DNA of 64,000 nucleotides. Origin: Paludibacteraceae bacterium. Lineage in GTDB: Bacteria; Bacteroidota; Bacteroidia; Bacteroidales; Paludibacteraceae. Of this stretch, positions 50,313-59,399 are shown piece after piece (position 1 is the stretch's first letter; each line of letters begins with the position of its first letter). Both the position numbers and the translations under genes were made by a program. The stretch covers positions 62,001-126,000 of the forward strand of contig JAKSNW010000002.1 of the NCBI GenBank assembly GCA_024405895.1, read 5' to 3'. Under the pieces are notes generated by a model. The model ran no database searches. It worked only from the letters and a program-made list of their open reading frames with translations, and was not told the DNA's origin.

Positions 50313-50902
50313 TGAAGATGTATCATATCTGCGAGATTTTCGAATCGCTGCAAGGCGAAGGACTCCATACGGGCATGGCTGCACTGTTTGTCCGTTTCTC
50401 TGGGTGTAACCTCCGCTGCAGTTTCTGCGATACCGACTTCTTTGAAAGGGAGTCGCTCACCCTTGATGCCCTTGTTGCCCGTGTGGCAGAGAGCAAGGTA
50501 AAGAGCGTGATTCTGACCGGTGGCGAGCCTGCCATGCAGGTGGATGCTGCTCTGGTGGAGGCGTTGCATGGAATAGGTAAGACGGTTCATGTGGAGACCA
50601 ATGGCACACTGCCGCTACCGGAGACTATCGACTGGGTGACCTGTTCGCCTAAGACTACCGACATCAGTCGTCTGAAGATAGCGAGGGTTGATGAGTTGAA
50701 AGTGGTCTATGAGGCACAGGATATGACTGCCTACGATGCCATGATAGCTCGCTTCCGTCCGCAGTCGCTGAGGCTTCAACCATGTGATACCGGGAATAGG
50801 GACAAAAACGCCCTCCTGACACGTGAGGCTGTGGAATATGTATTGAACCATCCAGAGTGGCGGCTTTCGTTACAGACGCATAAACTGATAAATATCCAAT
50901 AG
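50312..50902 (+). CDS. queE: 7-carboxy-7-deazaguanine synthase QueE
   Basis: QueE is a radical-SAM enzyme that rearranges 6-carboxytetrahydropterin to 7-carboxy-7-deazaguanine. The 196-residue protein has the cluster motif C-N-L-R-C-S-F-C (Cys32, Cys36, Cys39) followed by D-T-D-F. L-T-G-G-E-P (about 70-75) and V-E-T-N-G-T come next. I use the ATG at 50312, overlapping the queD stop, because an upstream frame has no family features. With queD, queC and queF the window encodes the pathway from dihydroneopterin triphosphate to preQ1. Confidence 0.95.
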   Translation: MKMYHICEIFESLQGEGLHTGMAALFVRFSGCNLRCSFCDTDFFERESLTLDALVARVAESKVKSVILTGGEPAMQVDAALVEALHGIGKTVHVETNGTLPLPETIDWVTCSPKTTDISRLKIARVDELKVVYEAQDMTAYDAMIARFRPQSLRLQPCDTGNRDKNALLTREAVEYVLNHPEWRLSLQTHKLINIQ

Positions 50903-50932
50903 TTTCTTTGTGTTCCTCTGCTATGACGGAAC

Positions 50933-50962
50933 AAAAGGCAGGGCTGAGGCTCTGCTTTTTTT
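50933..50962 (+). terminator. Probable terminator after queE
   Basis: AAAAGGCAGGGC / GCTCTGCTTTT stem with one bulged G and one G-U pair, followed by TTTTTTT. Confidence 0.65.
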
Positions 50963-51002
50963 GTGTATATATGGTAGTGGATTGAACTGTAAAAGCAAAA
51001 GA

Positions 51003-51033
51003 AAAGGCGGCAGGAGGTTTTCCTGTCGCCTTT
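51003..51033. terminator. Terminator of the rnf operon
   Basis: AAAGGCGGCAGGA / TCCTGTCGCCTTT stem, 21 bases past the rnfA stop; on the minus strand it is followed by TCTTTTGCTTTT. Confidence 0.8.
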
Positions 51034-51053
51034 GTTGTATGGTTGGGTTTGTA

Positions 51054-51647
51054 TTAGCAAACGCCAGAGAAGCCCATGAAGGCCATAGCCAAGAGGCCGG
51101 CAACTACCAATGCGATTGGGGTGCCTTGCATGCCTTTAGGGAGTTTGGTAAGGGCGAGTTGCTCGCGGATACCAGCGAAGAGTGTAAGAGCCAAACCGAA
51201 GCCGAGAGCGGTGGCGATGGCGAACAATACACCGGTGAGGAGGTTGTGGTCCAAACCTGCAGGGAGTTTGTAGGTAGCGTTAGCTACGAGGATTGAAACA
51301 CCGAGGATACAGCAGTTGGTGGTAATCAATGGAAGGAACACACCGAGTGCCTGATAGAGTGATGGAGAGATTTTCTTCAGCACGATTTCTACCATTTGCA
51401 CCAAGGCAGCGATTACCAAGATGAAGCTGATGGTTTGGAGGAATTCAAGGCCAAACTTCACCAAAAGTTGTTGAAGCAGGTAGGTGATGATGGTTGCCAA
51501 TGTGAGCACGAAGGCTACAGCAGCTGACATACCGAGAGCGGTGTCGATTTTCTTAGATACGCCCAAGAAAGGACAGATACCCAAGAATTGTGACAACACG
51601 ATGTTGTTCACCAAGATGGCCGATATGAAGATAAGTATATATGCCAT
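51054..51647 (-). CDS. rnfA: Rnf complex membrane subunit RnfA
   Basis: RnfA is an integral membrane subunit of the ion-pumping ferredoxin:NAD oxidoreductase. The 197-residue protein has six transmembrane segments with the conserved Cys-containing loops L-G-I-C-P-F-L-G (about 24) and T-N-C-C-I-L-G-V (about 110), which with RnfE hold a shared [2Fe-2S] cluster in the membrane. It is the last gene of the operon. Confidence 0.95.
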   Translation of the reverse strand: MAYILIFISAILVNNIVLSQFLGICPFLGVSKKIDTALGMSAAVAFVLTLATIITYLLQQLLVKFGLEFLQTISFILVIAALVQMVEIVLKKISPSLYQALGVFLPLITTNCCILGVSILVANATYKLPAGLDHNLLTGVLFAIATALGFGLALTLFAGIREQLALTKLPKGMQGTPIALVVAGLLAMAFMGFSGVC

Positions 51648-51666
51648 GATTCTACTGTTTTAGGGG

Positions 51667-52254
51667 TTATGACTTTTTGGTGATTTTGTTGACGATGGCA
51701 ATCAAATAACCGAGAGCGATGAATGCGCCTGGTGCGAGCACGAAGAGGAGCATGCCGTATTGCTCTGGGAAGATTGAGGTGTTGAACACGCAGCCTTTGC
51801 CGAGGAACTCACGGATAGAGCCGAGGAGTGTCAAGGCGATGGTGAAGCCGAGACCGATGCCGATGCCGTCCATCAAAGAAGCCAATGGGTTGTTCTTTGC
51901 TGCGAAGGCTTCAGCACGACCGAGTACGATACAGTTTACAACGATCAGAGGGATGAAAAGACCGAGTGTAGCGTAGAGGTCAGGGAGGTAAGCTTCCATA
52001 CACATTTGTACTACGGTAACGAATGTTGCTACGATTACGATGTAGATAGGAATGTGTACTTTGTCAGGGATGAGGTTCTTGAGCAGGGAGATAACCACGT
52101 TGGAGCAGATGAGCACGAACATGGTGGCCAAACCCATACTCATACCGTTGATGGCAGATGAGGTGGTGCCCAGGGTAGGACACATACCCAACAACAATAC
52201 GAACGTTGGGTTCTCTTTTACGATGCCGTTGAAGAGGGTTTTTAAGTAATTCAT
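51667..52254 (-). CDS. rnfE: Rnf complex membrane subunit RnfE
   Basis: A 195-residue membrane protein with six transmembrane segments, the inverted partner of RnfA. The matching cysteines are in L-G-M-C-P-T-L-G (about 24) and V-N-C-I-V-L-G (about 109). It lies 12 bases after rnfG and 19 before rnfA. Confidence 0.95.
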   Translation of the reverse strand: MNYLKTLFNGIVKENPTFVLLLGMCPTLGTTSSAINGMSMGLATMFVLICSNVVISLLKNLIPDKVHIPIYIVIVATFVTVVQMCMEAYLPDLYATLGLFIPLIVVNCIVLGRAEAFAAKNNPLASLMDGIGIGLGFTIALTLLGSIREFLGKGCVFNTSIFPEQYGMLLFVLAPGAFIALGYLIAIVNKITKKS

Positions 52255-52266
52255 ACGCGCGATTGT

Positions 52267-52989
52267 TTATTTGTTAGGTACTGGATTGTTGAGAGTAACT
52301 TTTGCCTCTTTGGCTACCTCAGTAGCTACTTCTGCAACCTCTTCGACAACTTCAACGAGGTCGATGCTGTCGTTGATGGCTTCAGTTTCTTCAGCTACTG
52401 CTTCTACAGGAGCACCTGCGAAGTTGGCTTGTTTGTAGGCAGCGAAAGCGGCGTTGACAGCGCGGAGGAATGCACGTGAGCTGATTGTAGCAGCTGTGAT
52501 AGCGTCCACGTCGCCACCGTCTTTGCTAACGGTGAGGTTGTTGGTCTCAGGGTTTTTGCCGATGATGTCGCCTTTGTTACCTTTTTTTTTGAACCACTCA
52601 AGCATCTTCACACCGAGACCTGGGGTTTCAGCCTGTTCGAGTACTGAGTAGTTGATGATGTTGCCTTCAGCGTCGAAGCCGGTCATCACTTTTACATTGC
52701 CACCGAAGCCGAGTGGGTCGTTGCTTTCTACGGCAGCGCCTACGAAGTTGCCTTCAGCGTCGAATGCTGGGTTGATGGTGCAGCCGTCGATTTCCTGAAT
52801 CATATCGGCATTGAGCACTGCGCCTTCTGGGAGTACGTCCTTGATGGCTTGCTCTTGTTTTGCTTTTTTAGTAGCAGCGATTGGGTCTTTGGTTACGGTG
52901 AAGACATAACCAAGAATGCCGGCTGCCAAGAGTGCAACGATGGTGGTTGAGAGCACCATGTTTATGAAATTTGATTCTAAGCGTTTCAT
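52267..52989 (-). CDS. rnfG: Rnf complex flavoprotein subunit RnfG
   Basis: A 240-residue membrane-anchored flavoprotein that carries covalent FMN on the outer side of the membrane. It has one transmembrane helix (about 10-30) and an FMN-binding domain (about 60-190). The FMN attachment motif reads D-A-I-T-A-A-T-I-S-S (about 163-172), with the linking Thr near 169. A C-terminal acidic tail of about 45 residues, V-E-V-V-E-E-V-A-E-V-A and similar, is not part of the known fold and resembles the lipoprotein at 7821-8012. Confidence 0.94.
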   Translation of the reverse strand: MKRLESNFINMVLSTTIVALLAAGILGYVFTVTKDPIAATKKAKQEQAIKDVLPEGAVLNADMIQEIDGCTINPAFDAEGNFVGAAVESNDPLGFGGNVKVMTGFDAEGNIINYSVLEQAETPGLGVKMLEWFKKKGNKGDIIGKNPETNNLTVSKDGGDVDAITAATISSRAFLRAVNAAFAAYKQANFAGAPVEAVAEETEAINDSIDLVEVVEEVAEVATEVAKEAKVTLNNPVPNK

Positions 52990-53013
52990 TGTTTCAAAAT
53001 CTTTTTAGTCGGG

Positions 53014-53976
53014 TTATTTCTTAGGGTTTTCACCGAAACGACGTGGACGGCAGTAGTGGTTGAGCAATGGTGTTACGGCGTTCATGATGAGGATGGCGAA
53101 TGACATGCCTTCTGGATAAGCGCCCCATGTGCGGATTACTACTACGATGATACCAATCAATACACCATAGATGATTTGTCCCATGTGGGTCATTGGTGAT
53201 GTTGCGTAGTCGGTTGCCATGAAGATAGCGCCGAGCATCAAGCCACCAGCGAGGAGATGGGTCAGAGGATCCATGTAGGTGTTGTCGCAGAGCCAGAGGA
53301 TGCATGAGAACACTGCTACGGTGAGGATGATTGATACAGGGATGTGCCATGTGATGACTTTGCGGGCGAGGAGGTAGATACCGCCGATGATGAGTGCGAG
53401 AGCACTAACCTCACCGAATGAACCGCCTACGTGGCCGAGCAAGAGGTCGAGATAGCTTGGCATCTCAGTTGCGCCTTCGTTGAAGGCTGAGAGAGGTGTT
53501 GCAGCTGTGACAGCGTCGATGTATTTGGTTGCGAAGCCCTGTGGAACTGGCCATGTGGTCATTTGAACAGGGAATGAGATGAGCAGGAATACGCGGCCAA
53601 CCAATGCAGGGTTGAATGGGTTGTTGCCGAGACCGCCGAAGGTCATTTTGCCGATGCCGATGGCTACCAATGCGCCGATAACGATGATCCACCAAGGGAG
53701 GTTGGCAGGAAGGTTGAAGGCGAGGAGCAAACCGGTGACTACGGCTGAGAGGTCACCAATGGTGCAAGCTTTCTTGAGCAGGAACTTATTGATGAGGTAT
53801 TCAAACAATACGCACGATACCACTGAGATGCCCGTAACGATGAGGGCGCCCATACCGAAGTAGATGACGGCTACCACCAATGCTGGGAGCAAGGCGATAA
53901 TCACATTCAACATGGTTTTGGTCACCGTGTTGGAGGTGTGCACGTGCGGTGCGGGTGATACGATTAGATTATTCAT
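53014..53976 (-). CDS. rnfD: Rnf complex membrane subunit RnfD
   Basis: A 320-residue membrane protein with about nine transmembrane segments and covalent FMN. The attachment site is in Y-I-D-A-V-T-A-A-T-P-L-S (about 150-162). The early S-P-A-P-H-V start and G-G-L-G-N-N-P-F-N-P-A-L-V-G-R (about 115-129) are typical of RnfD/NqrB. It lies between rnfC and rnfG. Confidence 0.95.
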   Translation of the reverse strand: MNNLIVSPAPHVHTSNTVTKTMLNVIIALLPALVVAVIYFGMGALIVTGISVVSCVLFEYLINKFLLKKACTIGDLSAVVTGLLLAFNLPANLPWWIIVIGALVAIGIGKMTFGGLGNNPFNPALVGRVFLLISFPVQMTTWPVPQGFATKYIDAVTAATPLSAFNEGATEMPSYLDLLLGHVGGSFGEVSALALIIGGIYLLARKVITWHIPVSIILTVAVFSCILWLCDNTYMDPLTHLLAGGLMLGAIFMATDYATSPMTHMGQIIYGVLIGIIVVVIRTWGAYPEGMSFAILIMNAVTPLLNHYCRPRRFGENPKK

Positions 53977-54017
53977 ATTACAATCTGTTTTTCTCTGTTG
54001 ATTAACTTACGGACGGG

Positions 54018-55397
54018 TTATTTCTTTTCCTCGGCTTTGGCTGCTTCGGCTGCTGCCTTGGCTGCTGCTGCACGGGCGCGGAGGATACCGCCTACGGTAG
54101 CTTTACCCATTCTGATATAGTCAAGGAGAGGACGGTTGCTTGGGCAGGTGTAGAGGCAGCATCCGCATTCGATGCAGTCCATTACATTGTGTTGCTCCAT
54201 TTCGTCCCACATGCGCATGTCGCCCATTTTTGAGAGGAGGTATGGCTCCAAGCCCATTGGACATACGTCTACGCATTTGCCGCAACGCATGCAGTTCTCA
54301 GGCTCGCGACGTGTGCTCATGCTTTCAGGCAAGAGGAGGATGCCGGAGGTGCGTTTGTGTGCAGGCATGTTGGTGTTGGCCATGGCACGACCCATCATAG
54401 GACCACCGCAGATGATTTTGCCGGTGTCTTCTGGAACGCCGCCAGCTGCTGCGATTACGTCGTTGAGTGAGGTGCCGAAGCGTACTCTGTAGTTGCCAGG
54501 GTTGCTTACGCTTGGACCGGTTACGGTCATTACGCGGTCAACCAATGGACGGTTCTTTTGTACGGCTTGGTAAACGGCATATACTGTAGCCACGTTTTGA
54601 ACTACGGCACCTGTTGCGATTGGGAGTGCACCGCTTGGTACCTGACGACGGATGACAGCGTCGATGAGCTGTTTCTCGCCGCCTTGTGGGTAGCGCAGTT
54701 TCAATGGCACTACTTCTACGTGGTTCACGGCTTTCTTCACGAGTTCCTCGAATTTGGCGATGGCGTCAGGTTTGTTGCCTTCGATGCCGATGTATGCCTT
54801 GTCGATGCCGAGTGCTTTGCAGATGATGTCGATACCGATGATGATTTCTTCGCCGTGTTCCAGCATGAGCTGGTGGTCGCAGGTGAGGAATGGTTCGCAC
54901 TCAACGGCATTGATGATGAGGCACTCTGCCTTGTTTCCTGGAGGAGGTGAGAGTTTTACGTGTGTTGGGAAGCAGGCGCCGCCGAGGCCGACGATGCCGG
55001 CAGCCTGAATTTTGCCGATGATTTCTTTTGGCTCTGCCTTGATGGTAGAGATGATGTTGTCGGTGCGGTCGATTTCTGGGAGCCATTCGTCGCCTTCTAC
55101 GTCGATGATGATGGCTGGCATTGGGAGACCGTATGAGTCGACGATGCTGTCAACTTTGGCAACGGTACCGCTTACAGGAGCGTGTACGTTGGCAGACATA
55201 AAGCCACCGGCTTCAGCGATAACTTGACCTACCAGCACTTTGTCGCCTTTGGCTACAACCGGTTTGGTTGGAGCGCCGATGTGCTGTGCCAATGGCACTA
55301 CGGCCTGGGTTGGCAGTGCAACGTCGGTAATGGCTTTGTGTGCTGAGAATTCTTTATTGTCGTGTGGATGGAGACCACCAATTCTAAATGTTCTCAT
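54018..55397 (-). CDS. rnfC: Rnf complex NADH-binding subunit RnfC
   Basis: A 459-residue peripheral subunit that exchanges electrons with NAD(H). It has the flavin/NADH fold with G-L-G-G-A-C-F-P-T-H (about 136-145) and two [4Fe-4S] motifs, C-M-R-C-G-K-C-V-D-V-C-P (about 372-383) and C-I-E-C-G-C-C-L-Y-T-C-P (about 411-422). The C-terminus is an Ala/Glu/Lys-rich helix of about 20 residues, as is common in RnfC. The gene lies 32 bases after rnfB. Confidence 0.96.
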   Translation of the reverse strand: MRTFRIGGLHPHDNKEFSAHKAITDVALPTQAVVPLAQHIGAPTKPVVAKGDKVLVGQVIAEAGGFMSANVHAPVSGTVAKVDSIVDSYGLPMPAIIIDVEGDEWLPEIDRTDNIISTIKAEPKEIIGKIQAAGIVGLGGACFPTHVKLSPPPGNKAECLIINAVECEPFLTCDHQLMLEHGEEIIIGIDIICKALGIDKAYIGIEGNKPDAIAKFEELVKKAVNHVEVVPLKLRYPQGGEKQLIDAVIRRQVPSGALPIATGAVVQNVATVYAVYQAVQKNRPLVDRVMTVTGPSVSNPGNYRVRFGTSLNDVIAAAGGVPEDTGKIICGGPMMGRAMANTNMPAHKRTSGILLLPESMSTRREPENCMRCGKCVDVCPMGLEPYLLSKMGDMRMWDEMEQHNVMDCIECGCCLYTCPSNRPLLDYIRMGKATVGGILRARAAAAKAAAEAAKAEEKK

Positions 55398-55429
55398 TGT
55401 TCTGATTTTCCTTCGTTAAGAGTTAGACA

Positions 55430-56326
55430 TTAAGCTTGGGTGGTTTCTGCGGCAGCTTTGGCGGCAGCGGCTTCGGCTGCTTTCTTGGCATTGATTTTTT
55501 CTACCACAGCCATTACTGGTTCTGTAGCGTGGATAGCGCCAGTTGGGCATTCTGCTACGCACATGCCGCAAGCTTTACATTTCTCGTAGTCGATGTAAGC
55601 CACGTTGTTAGCCACTGTGATAGCCTCAAACTTACAAGCTTTCTGACATTTGCCGCAACCGATACAAGCAGCTGCGCAGGCTTTCTTGGCTACGCCGCCT
55701 TTGTCTTTGTTGATGCAGCTTACGAAGACGCGTTTGTCTTTCAGGCCTTTTTTGCGAATTTCAATCACTTTCTTAGGGCAGGTTTTAGCGCAAGCGCCGC
55801 AAGCTACGCACTTCTCCTCGTCTACCTCAGGAAGTCCTGTTTCAGGATTCATGTGGATGGCGTCGAACTTACATACAGATACGCAGTCGCCGCAGCCGAG
55901 ACAGCCGTACATACAGCCTGTTTCACCGCCGTAGAGGTTGTGAATGATTTGACACGAGCGGGCGCCGTCGTAGGTTGTAGTCTTAGGACGGTTGCCGCAT
56001 GTTCCGTTGCAGCGTACAACGGCTACCATAGGGTCGCCGGCAGCAGCTGCCATGCCGAGAATCTCGCCAATCTGACCCATGGTGGCAGCACCGCCTACTG
56101 GGCAGAGGAGTGAGTCGAGTGAAGAAGCTTTTACGCAAGCCTCAGCCATACCACGGCAGCCTGGGAAACCACAGCCACCACAGTTGGCACCTGGCAATAC
56201 GGCCTCTACGAGGTCGATGCGAGGGTCTTCATACACTTTGAATTTCTGGGCAACAAGATAGAGTATCACTGCCAAAAGACAGCCTAATACTCCAAGCGTG
56301 ATGAGAGAAATAACAATGGTATTCAT
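55430..56326 (-). CDS. rnfB: Rnf complex ferredoxin-type subunit RnfB
   Basis: RnfB is thought to take electrons from ferredoxin. The 298-residue protein has an N-terminal transmembrane helix (about 3-25) and the C-G-G-C-G-F-P-G-C cluster motif (about 49-57). Ferredoxin-like modules follow, with four C-x2-C-x2-C-x3-C sets between about 140 and 270, starting at C-G-D-C-V-S-V-C. It ends in an Ala/Lys-rich helix of about 25 residues. Confidence 0.95.
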   Translation of the reverse strand: MNTIVISLITLGVLGCLLAVILYLVAQKFKVYEDPRIDLVEAVLPGANCGGCGFPGCRGMAEACVKASSLDSLLCPVGGAATMGQIGEILGMAAAAGDPMVAVVRCNGTCGNRPKTTTYDGARSCQIIHNLYGGETGCMYGCLGCGDCVSVCKFDAIHMNPETGLPEVDEEKCVACGACAKTCPKKVIEIRKKGLKDKRVFVSCINKDKGGVAKKACAAACIGCGKCQKACKFEAITVANNVAYIDYEKCKACGMCVAECPTGAIHATEPVMAVVEKINAKKAAEAAAAKAAAETTQA

Positions 56327-56350
56327 AATAATTTGTTGTTGTTTGCTTGA

Positions 56351-56776
56351 TTAGTTGTTGAGCAGTTCGATCGAGAATGTCAGTTTGTTCCTGAATTTGT
56401 TGCGAGTGAGCCAGAGCACCAGCATATAGGGCAACAGCACACCGAGAGAGATGGTGCCGCTGATGGCATCATTGTCTGTCAGTCTGCTGCTGATGACGAG
56501 TGTGATGGCCATGAGCACCAACGGAATGATACAGGCGAAGAGCACTGCTGTTCGTCCTGTTCCCATTGTTGCGGTTACCTTCACTTTGTCGCCAACTTTG
56601 CAGTCGCAATTTGCGTTTGCTTTCAACACTTCTACCTGCTTGACTTTGCTTTCTGCGGCTGAGCATTGGCCATAAGCATTGCAGCCGGCGCAAGCTGAGC
56701 GCTGGTTGATTGCAACGGTTATTGTGCTGTCGCTGAGTGACTCTACCACTCCTTCGTGTTCAATCACATTAGCCAT
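56351..56776 (-). CDS. rseC: SoxR-reducing system protein RseC family
   Basis: A 141-residue RseC/MucC family protein with a cytoplasmic cysteine-rich part (C-A-G-C-N-A-Y-G-Q-C, about 30-39) and two transmembrane segments (about 75-95 and 103-123). In E. coli RseC works with the Rnf-like Rsx complex, and in Bacteroidota the gene usually heads the rnf operon, as here (24 bases before rnfB). The ATG at 56776 is used because a promoter box lies just upstream. Confidence 0.9.
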   Translation of the reverse strand: MANVIEHEGVVESLSDSTITVAINQRSACAGCNAYGQCSAAESKVKQVEVLKANANCDCKVGDKVKVTATMGTGRTAVLFACIIPLVLMAITLVISSRLTDNDAISGTISLGVLLPYMLVLWLTRNKFRNKLTFSIELLNN

Positions 56777-56798
56777 TTCGACCTTACTTTTCGACTTG

Positions 56799-56806
56799 CA
56801 AAGATA
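56799..56806 (-). promoter_or_regulatory. Promoter -7 box (TATCTTTG) of the rseC-rnf operon
   Basis: Reads TATCTTTGCAAG on the minus strand, 23 bases before the rseC ATG. Confidence 0.7.
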
Positions 56807-56829
56807 CGAAAAAAAACTATTTATCATCC

Positions 56830-57350
56830 ACTTGGCTCGAAAAAGTCACTTTTGACCCCTTAAGATACAGAAAAAAGAGGTCTGCAGGCGATGTCTTGTG
56901 GTTGTGAAAATCGGTATTTGTGCTGCTGTTTTTTCCGTTCTCTTCTGTTCTCTGCAATGGCTTTTTTAATGCCTTGTTCTGGAGAGCAAAATGGACTCTG
57001 AGTTTTGTGTTTTCCCAAGGCTTAAAGCGCATGAAGCGATGTTTTTTGAAGGCTCATTTTCTGTAAAAAAGAATGCTCGGCTGAGAATACCATGGAACAT
57101 GCTTGCAGTATAATTTCTGTCTGCGAAAAATCTGGCAACTTTTCCCTTTCGGAAATCTTCAAAACCATTTGTGAGAACTAAAATCGTATGGGCAGATTTG
57201 CCGAATCCGACAGGAATCGTAAAAACATATTGCCACAATAATGTCTGCAGTTTCGCGTAATTGGCTGATTATGATGTAAAACGCAACTTCTTGCCGAAAT
57301 GTTGAAAAACGGTGGAAAGTTTCTTTATTTACTATATGTAAGAATGCAAA
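56830..57350. other. Gene-free divergent region between rseC and mreB
   Basis: About 520 bases between two divergent operons. Frames in it are short and have no family features. I see no RNA gene. Confidence 0.5.
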
Positions 57351-57358
57351 AAATGCAC

Positions 57359-57366
57359 TAACTTTG
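57359..57366 (+). promoter_or_regulatory. Promoter -7 box (TAACTTTG) of the mre operon
   Basis: TAACTTTGCGAATTG, about 90 bases before the mreB ATG at 57457. Confidence 0.65.
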
Positions 57367-57456
57367 CGAATTGCTAAGGTAGCCCCTTGTGGTAAGTCCT
57401 TAGCATCACAAAAACAAATAGTTACAAACGGAAAATATAAAATAATACACTACACA

Positions 57457-58482
57457 ATGGGACTCTTCTCGTTCAATCAAGACATAGCCATTGACCTCGG
57501 TACCGCAAATACCGTCATTACTTGCAATGACCGTATCGTGGTTGACCAGCCTTCAGTGGTTGCTCTTAACTCACGCACCGACGAACTCATTGCCATCGGC
57601 AGCGAGGCACGTCAGATGATGGAAAAAACACCAAAAAACATCTATACCGTAAGACCTCTGCGCGACGGTGTGATTGCCGACTTTAAGGCTGCAGAGCTCA
57701 TGATTCGCGGTATGATTAAACTCATCCCTCGTCAAAATCGCTTCTTCTCTCCTTCACTCCGCATCGTGGTGGGTATCCCTTCAGGTTCTACTGAGGTGGA
57801 AATCCGTGCCGTTCGCGACTCTTCAGAACACGCCGGCGGACGTGAAATCTATATGATTTACGAACCTATGGCTGCTGCCCTCGGTATTGGTCTCGACGTA
57901 GAGGCTCCTCGTGGCAACATGATTGTTGATATAGGCGGTGGTACCACTGAGATTGCTGTAATCTCACTCGGTGGTCTCGTAACCGATAAGTCAATCCGTA
58001 CTGCCGGCGACGAACTCACCAAGGACATCGTGGAGTATATGAGCCGTCAGCACAACGTTCGTATCGGTGAGAAAACTGCCGAGGATATCAAGAAAGAAGT
58101 GGGCTCTGCCCTTATCGAACTTCCAGAGGACGAACGTCCGGAAGACTATATCCTTCACAGTGCCAACCGTATCACAGCCCTTCCTACTGAGGTTCGCGTG
58201 TCATATCAGGAGATTGCTCACTGTCTTGACCACACCATCCAGAAAATGGAAGATGCTATCCATGCTGCCCTCGAGACTACTCCTGCCGAGCTGTATCACG
58301 ACCTCGTTCAAGACGGTATCCATCTCTCTGGTGGTGGTGCTTTGCTTCGTGGCTTGGCTCAACGCTTTACCGAGAAATTTCAGATTCAGTTCCATGTGGC
58401 AGACGATCCATTGCGTGCAGTTGCCCGTGGTACAGGCGTAGCCCTCAAGAACGTAGACAAATTCAAATTCCTGTTGCGCTAA
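57457..58482 (+). CDS. mreB: Rod-shape actin homologue MreB
   Basis: MreB forms actin-like filaments under the inner membrane that guide cell-wall elongation. The 341-residue protein has the N-terminal amphipathic M-G-L-F-S-F, phosphate loop D-L-G-T-A-N-T (about 13-19), I-V-D-I-G-G-G-T-T-E (about 156-165) and the adenosine motif H-L-S-G-G-G-A-L-L-R-G. The ATG at 57457 is preferred over a longer frame because it gives the conserved start. Confidence 0.97.
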   Translation: MGLFSFNQDIAIDLGTANTVITCNDRIVVDQPSVVALNSRTDELIAIGSEARQMMEKTPKNIYTVRPLRDGVIADFKAAELMIRGMIKLIPRQNRFFSPSLRIVVGIPSGSTEVEIRAVRDSSEHAGGREIYMIYEPMAAALGIGLDVEAPRGNMIVDIGGGTTEIAVISLGGLVTDKSIRTAGDELTKDIVEYMSRQHNVRIGEKTAEDIKKEVGSALIELPEDERPEDYILHSANRITALPTEVRVSYQEIAHCLDHTIQKMEDAIHAALETTPAELYHDLVQDGIHLSGGGALLRGLAQRFTEKFQIQFHVADDPLRAVARGTGVALKNVDKFKFLLR

Positions 58483-58513
58483 TACCGCAGCCTAACCCTA
58501 TCCTGCCGAGAGC

Positions 58514-59380
58514 GTGGAGACACTCATCAAGTTCTTCAAACAGTCGGGCACCACGTTGCTGTTCCTCTTTCTGGAGATAATGGCACTGGTGGTCGTATGC
58601 AACAACCTTGCATACCAACGCAGCGTATTCGGACGTGTCAGCACTGTGCTGACCGCCCAAGCCAATGCTGTGACTACGGCTGCCACCGAGTACTTGGGTC
58701 TCCGTCTGTTCAATAATCAGTTGGTGGAAGAAAACGCCGCGCTCAAGGAGGAAATAGAGGTACTGAGAGAGGAACTTGTCCGTCTGCATGCTGCAGAAAA
58801 GGATTCCATCAGTTATGAATTTCTCGACTCTCTGCCTCATACCCCAATCACAGAATACATCACAGCCAAAGTGGTTTACAACACCATCAATCAACGCCAC
58901 AATATCGTCATCATCAACAAAGGCTCTGCCGATGGCGTCATGGCAGATATGGGTGTTGTGAACACTCAAGGCGTGGTTGGCGTAGTTCAAAGTGTCACAC
59001 GTCACCATGCTGTGATTATCTCTGCACTCAACGACTTGAACATAAGCGGTAAGTTTACCCGCAATAATTTCCTGACCTCCGTGATGTGGAATGGCAAATC
59101 GCCACTCTTCGGTCATGTGGAAAATATCCCTCGTCACATGGCTCCTCAGGTGGGCGACACCATCACCACCTCAGGTTATTCTGCCATCTTCCCGGAAGAT
59201 GTCCCTATCGGCATCGTTCGCAAGGTTACACAGAACTCCACCACCGCCGAATACGATGCAGTCATCGAATGGAGCACCAGCTTCGGCACGCTCAATTATG
59301 TGCATGTGGTGAACAATGCCAACCGTGAAGAGATAAAACAACTGATTTCCGAGAATCAGGAAGAGGAGGAGGAAAAATAG
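58514..59380 (+). CDS. mreC: Rod-shape protein MreC
   Basis: A 288-residue bitopic protein that activates PBP2-RodA. It has one transmembrane segment (about 14-32), a coiled coil (about 65-95) and the periplasmic beta domain with G-V-V-G-V-V-Q-S-V and I-T-T-S-G-Y-S-A-I-F-P. The start codon is GTG at 58514, 31 bases after mreB. The C-terminus is very acidic. Confidence 0.94.
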   Translation: METLIKFFKQSGTTLLFLFLEIMALVVVCNNLAYQRSVFGRVSTVLTAQANAVTTAATEYLGLRLFNNQLVEENAALKEEIEVLREELVRLHAAEKDSISYEFLDSLPHTPITEYITAKVVYNTINQRHNIVIINKGSADGVMADMGVVNTQGVVGVVQSVTRHHAVIISALNDLNISGKFTRNNFLTSVMWNGKSPLFGHVENIPRHMAPQVGDTITTSGYSAIFPEDVPIGIVRKVTQNSTTAEYDAVIEWSTSFGTLNYVHVVNNANREEIKQLISENQEEEEEK

Positions 59381-59399
59381 CACAAAGAAACAGAACACA

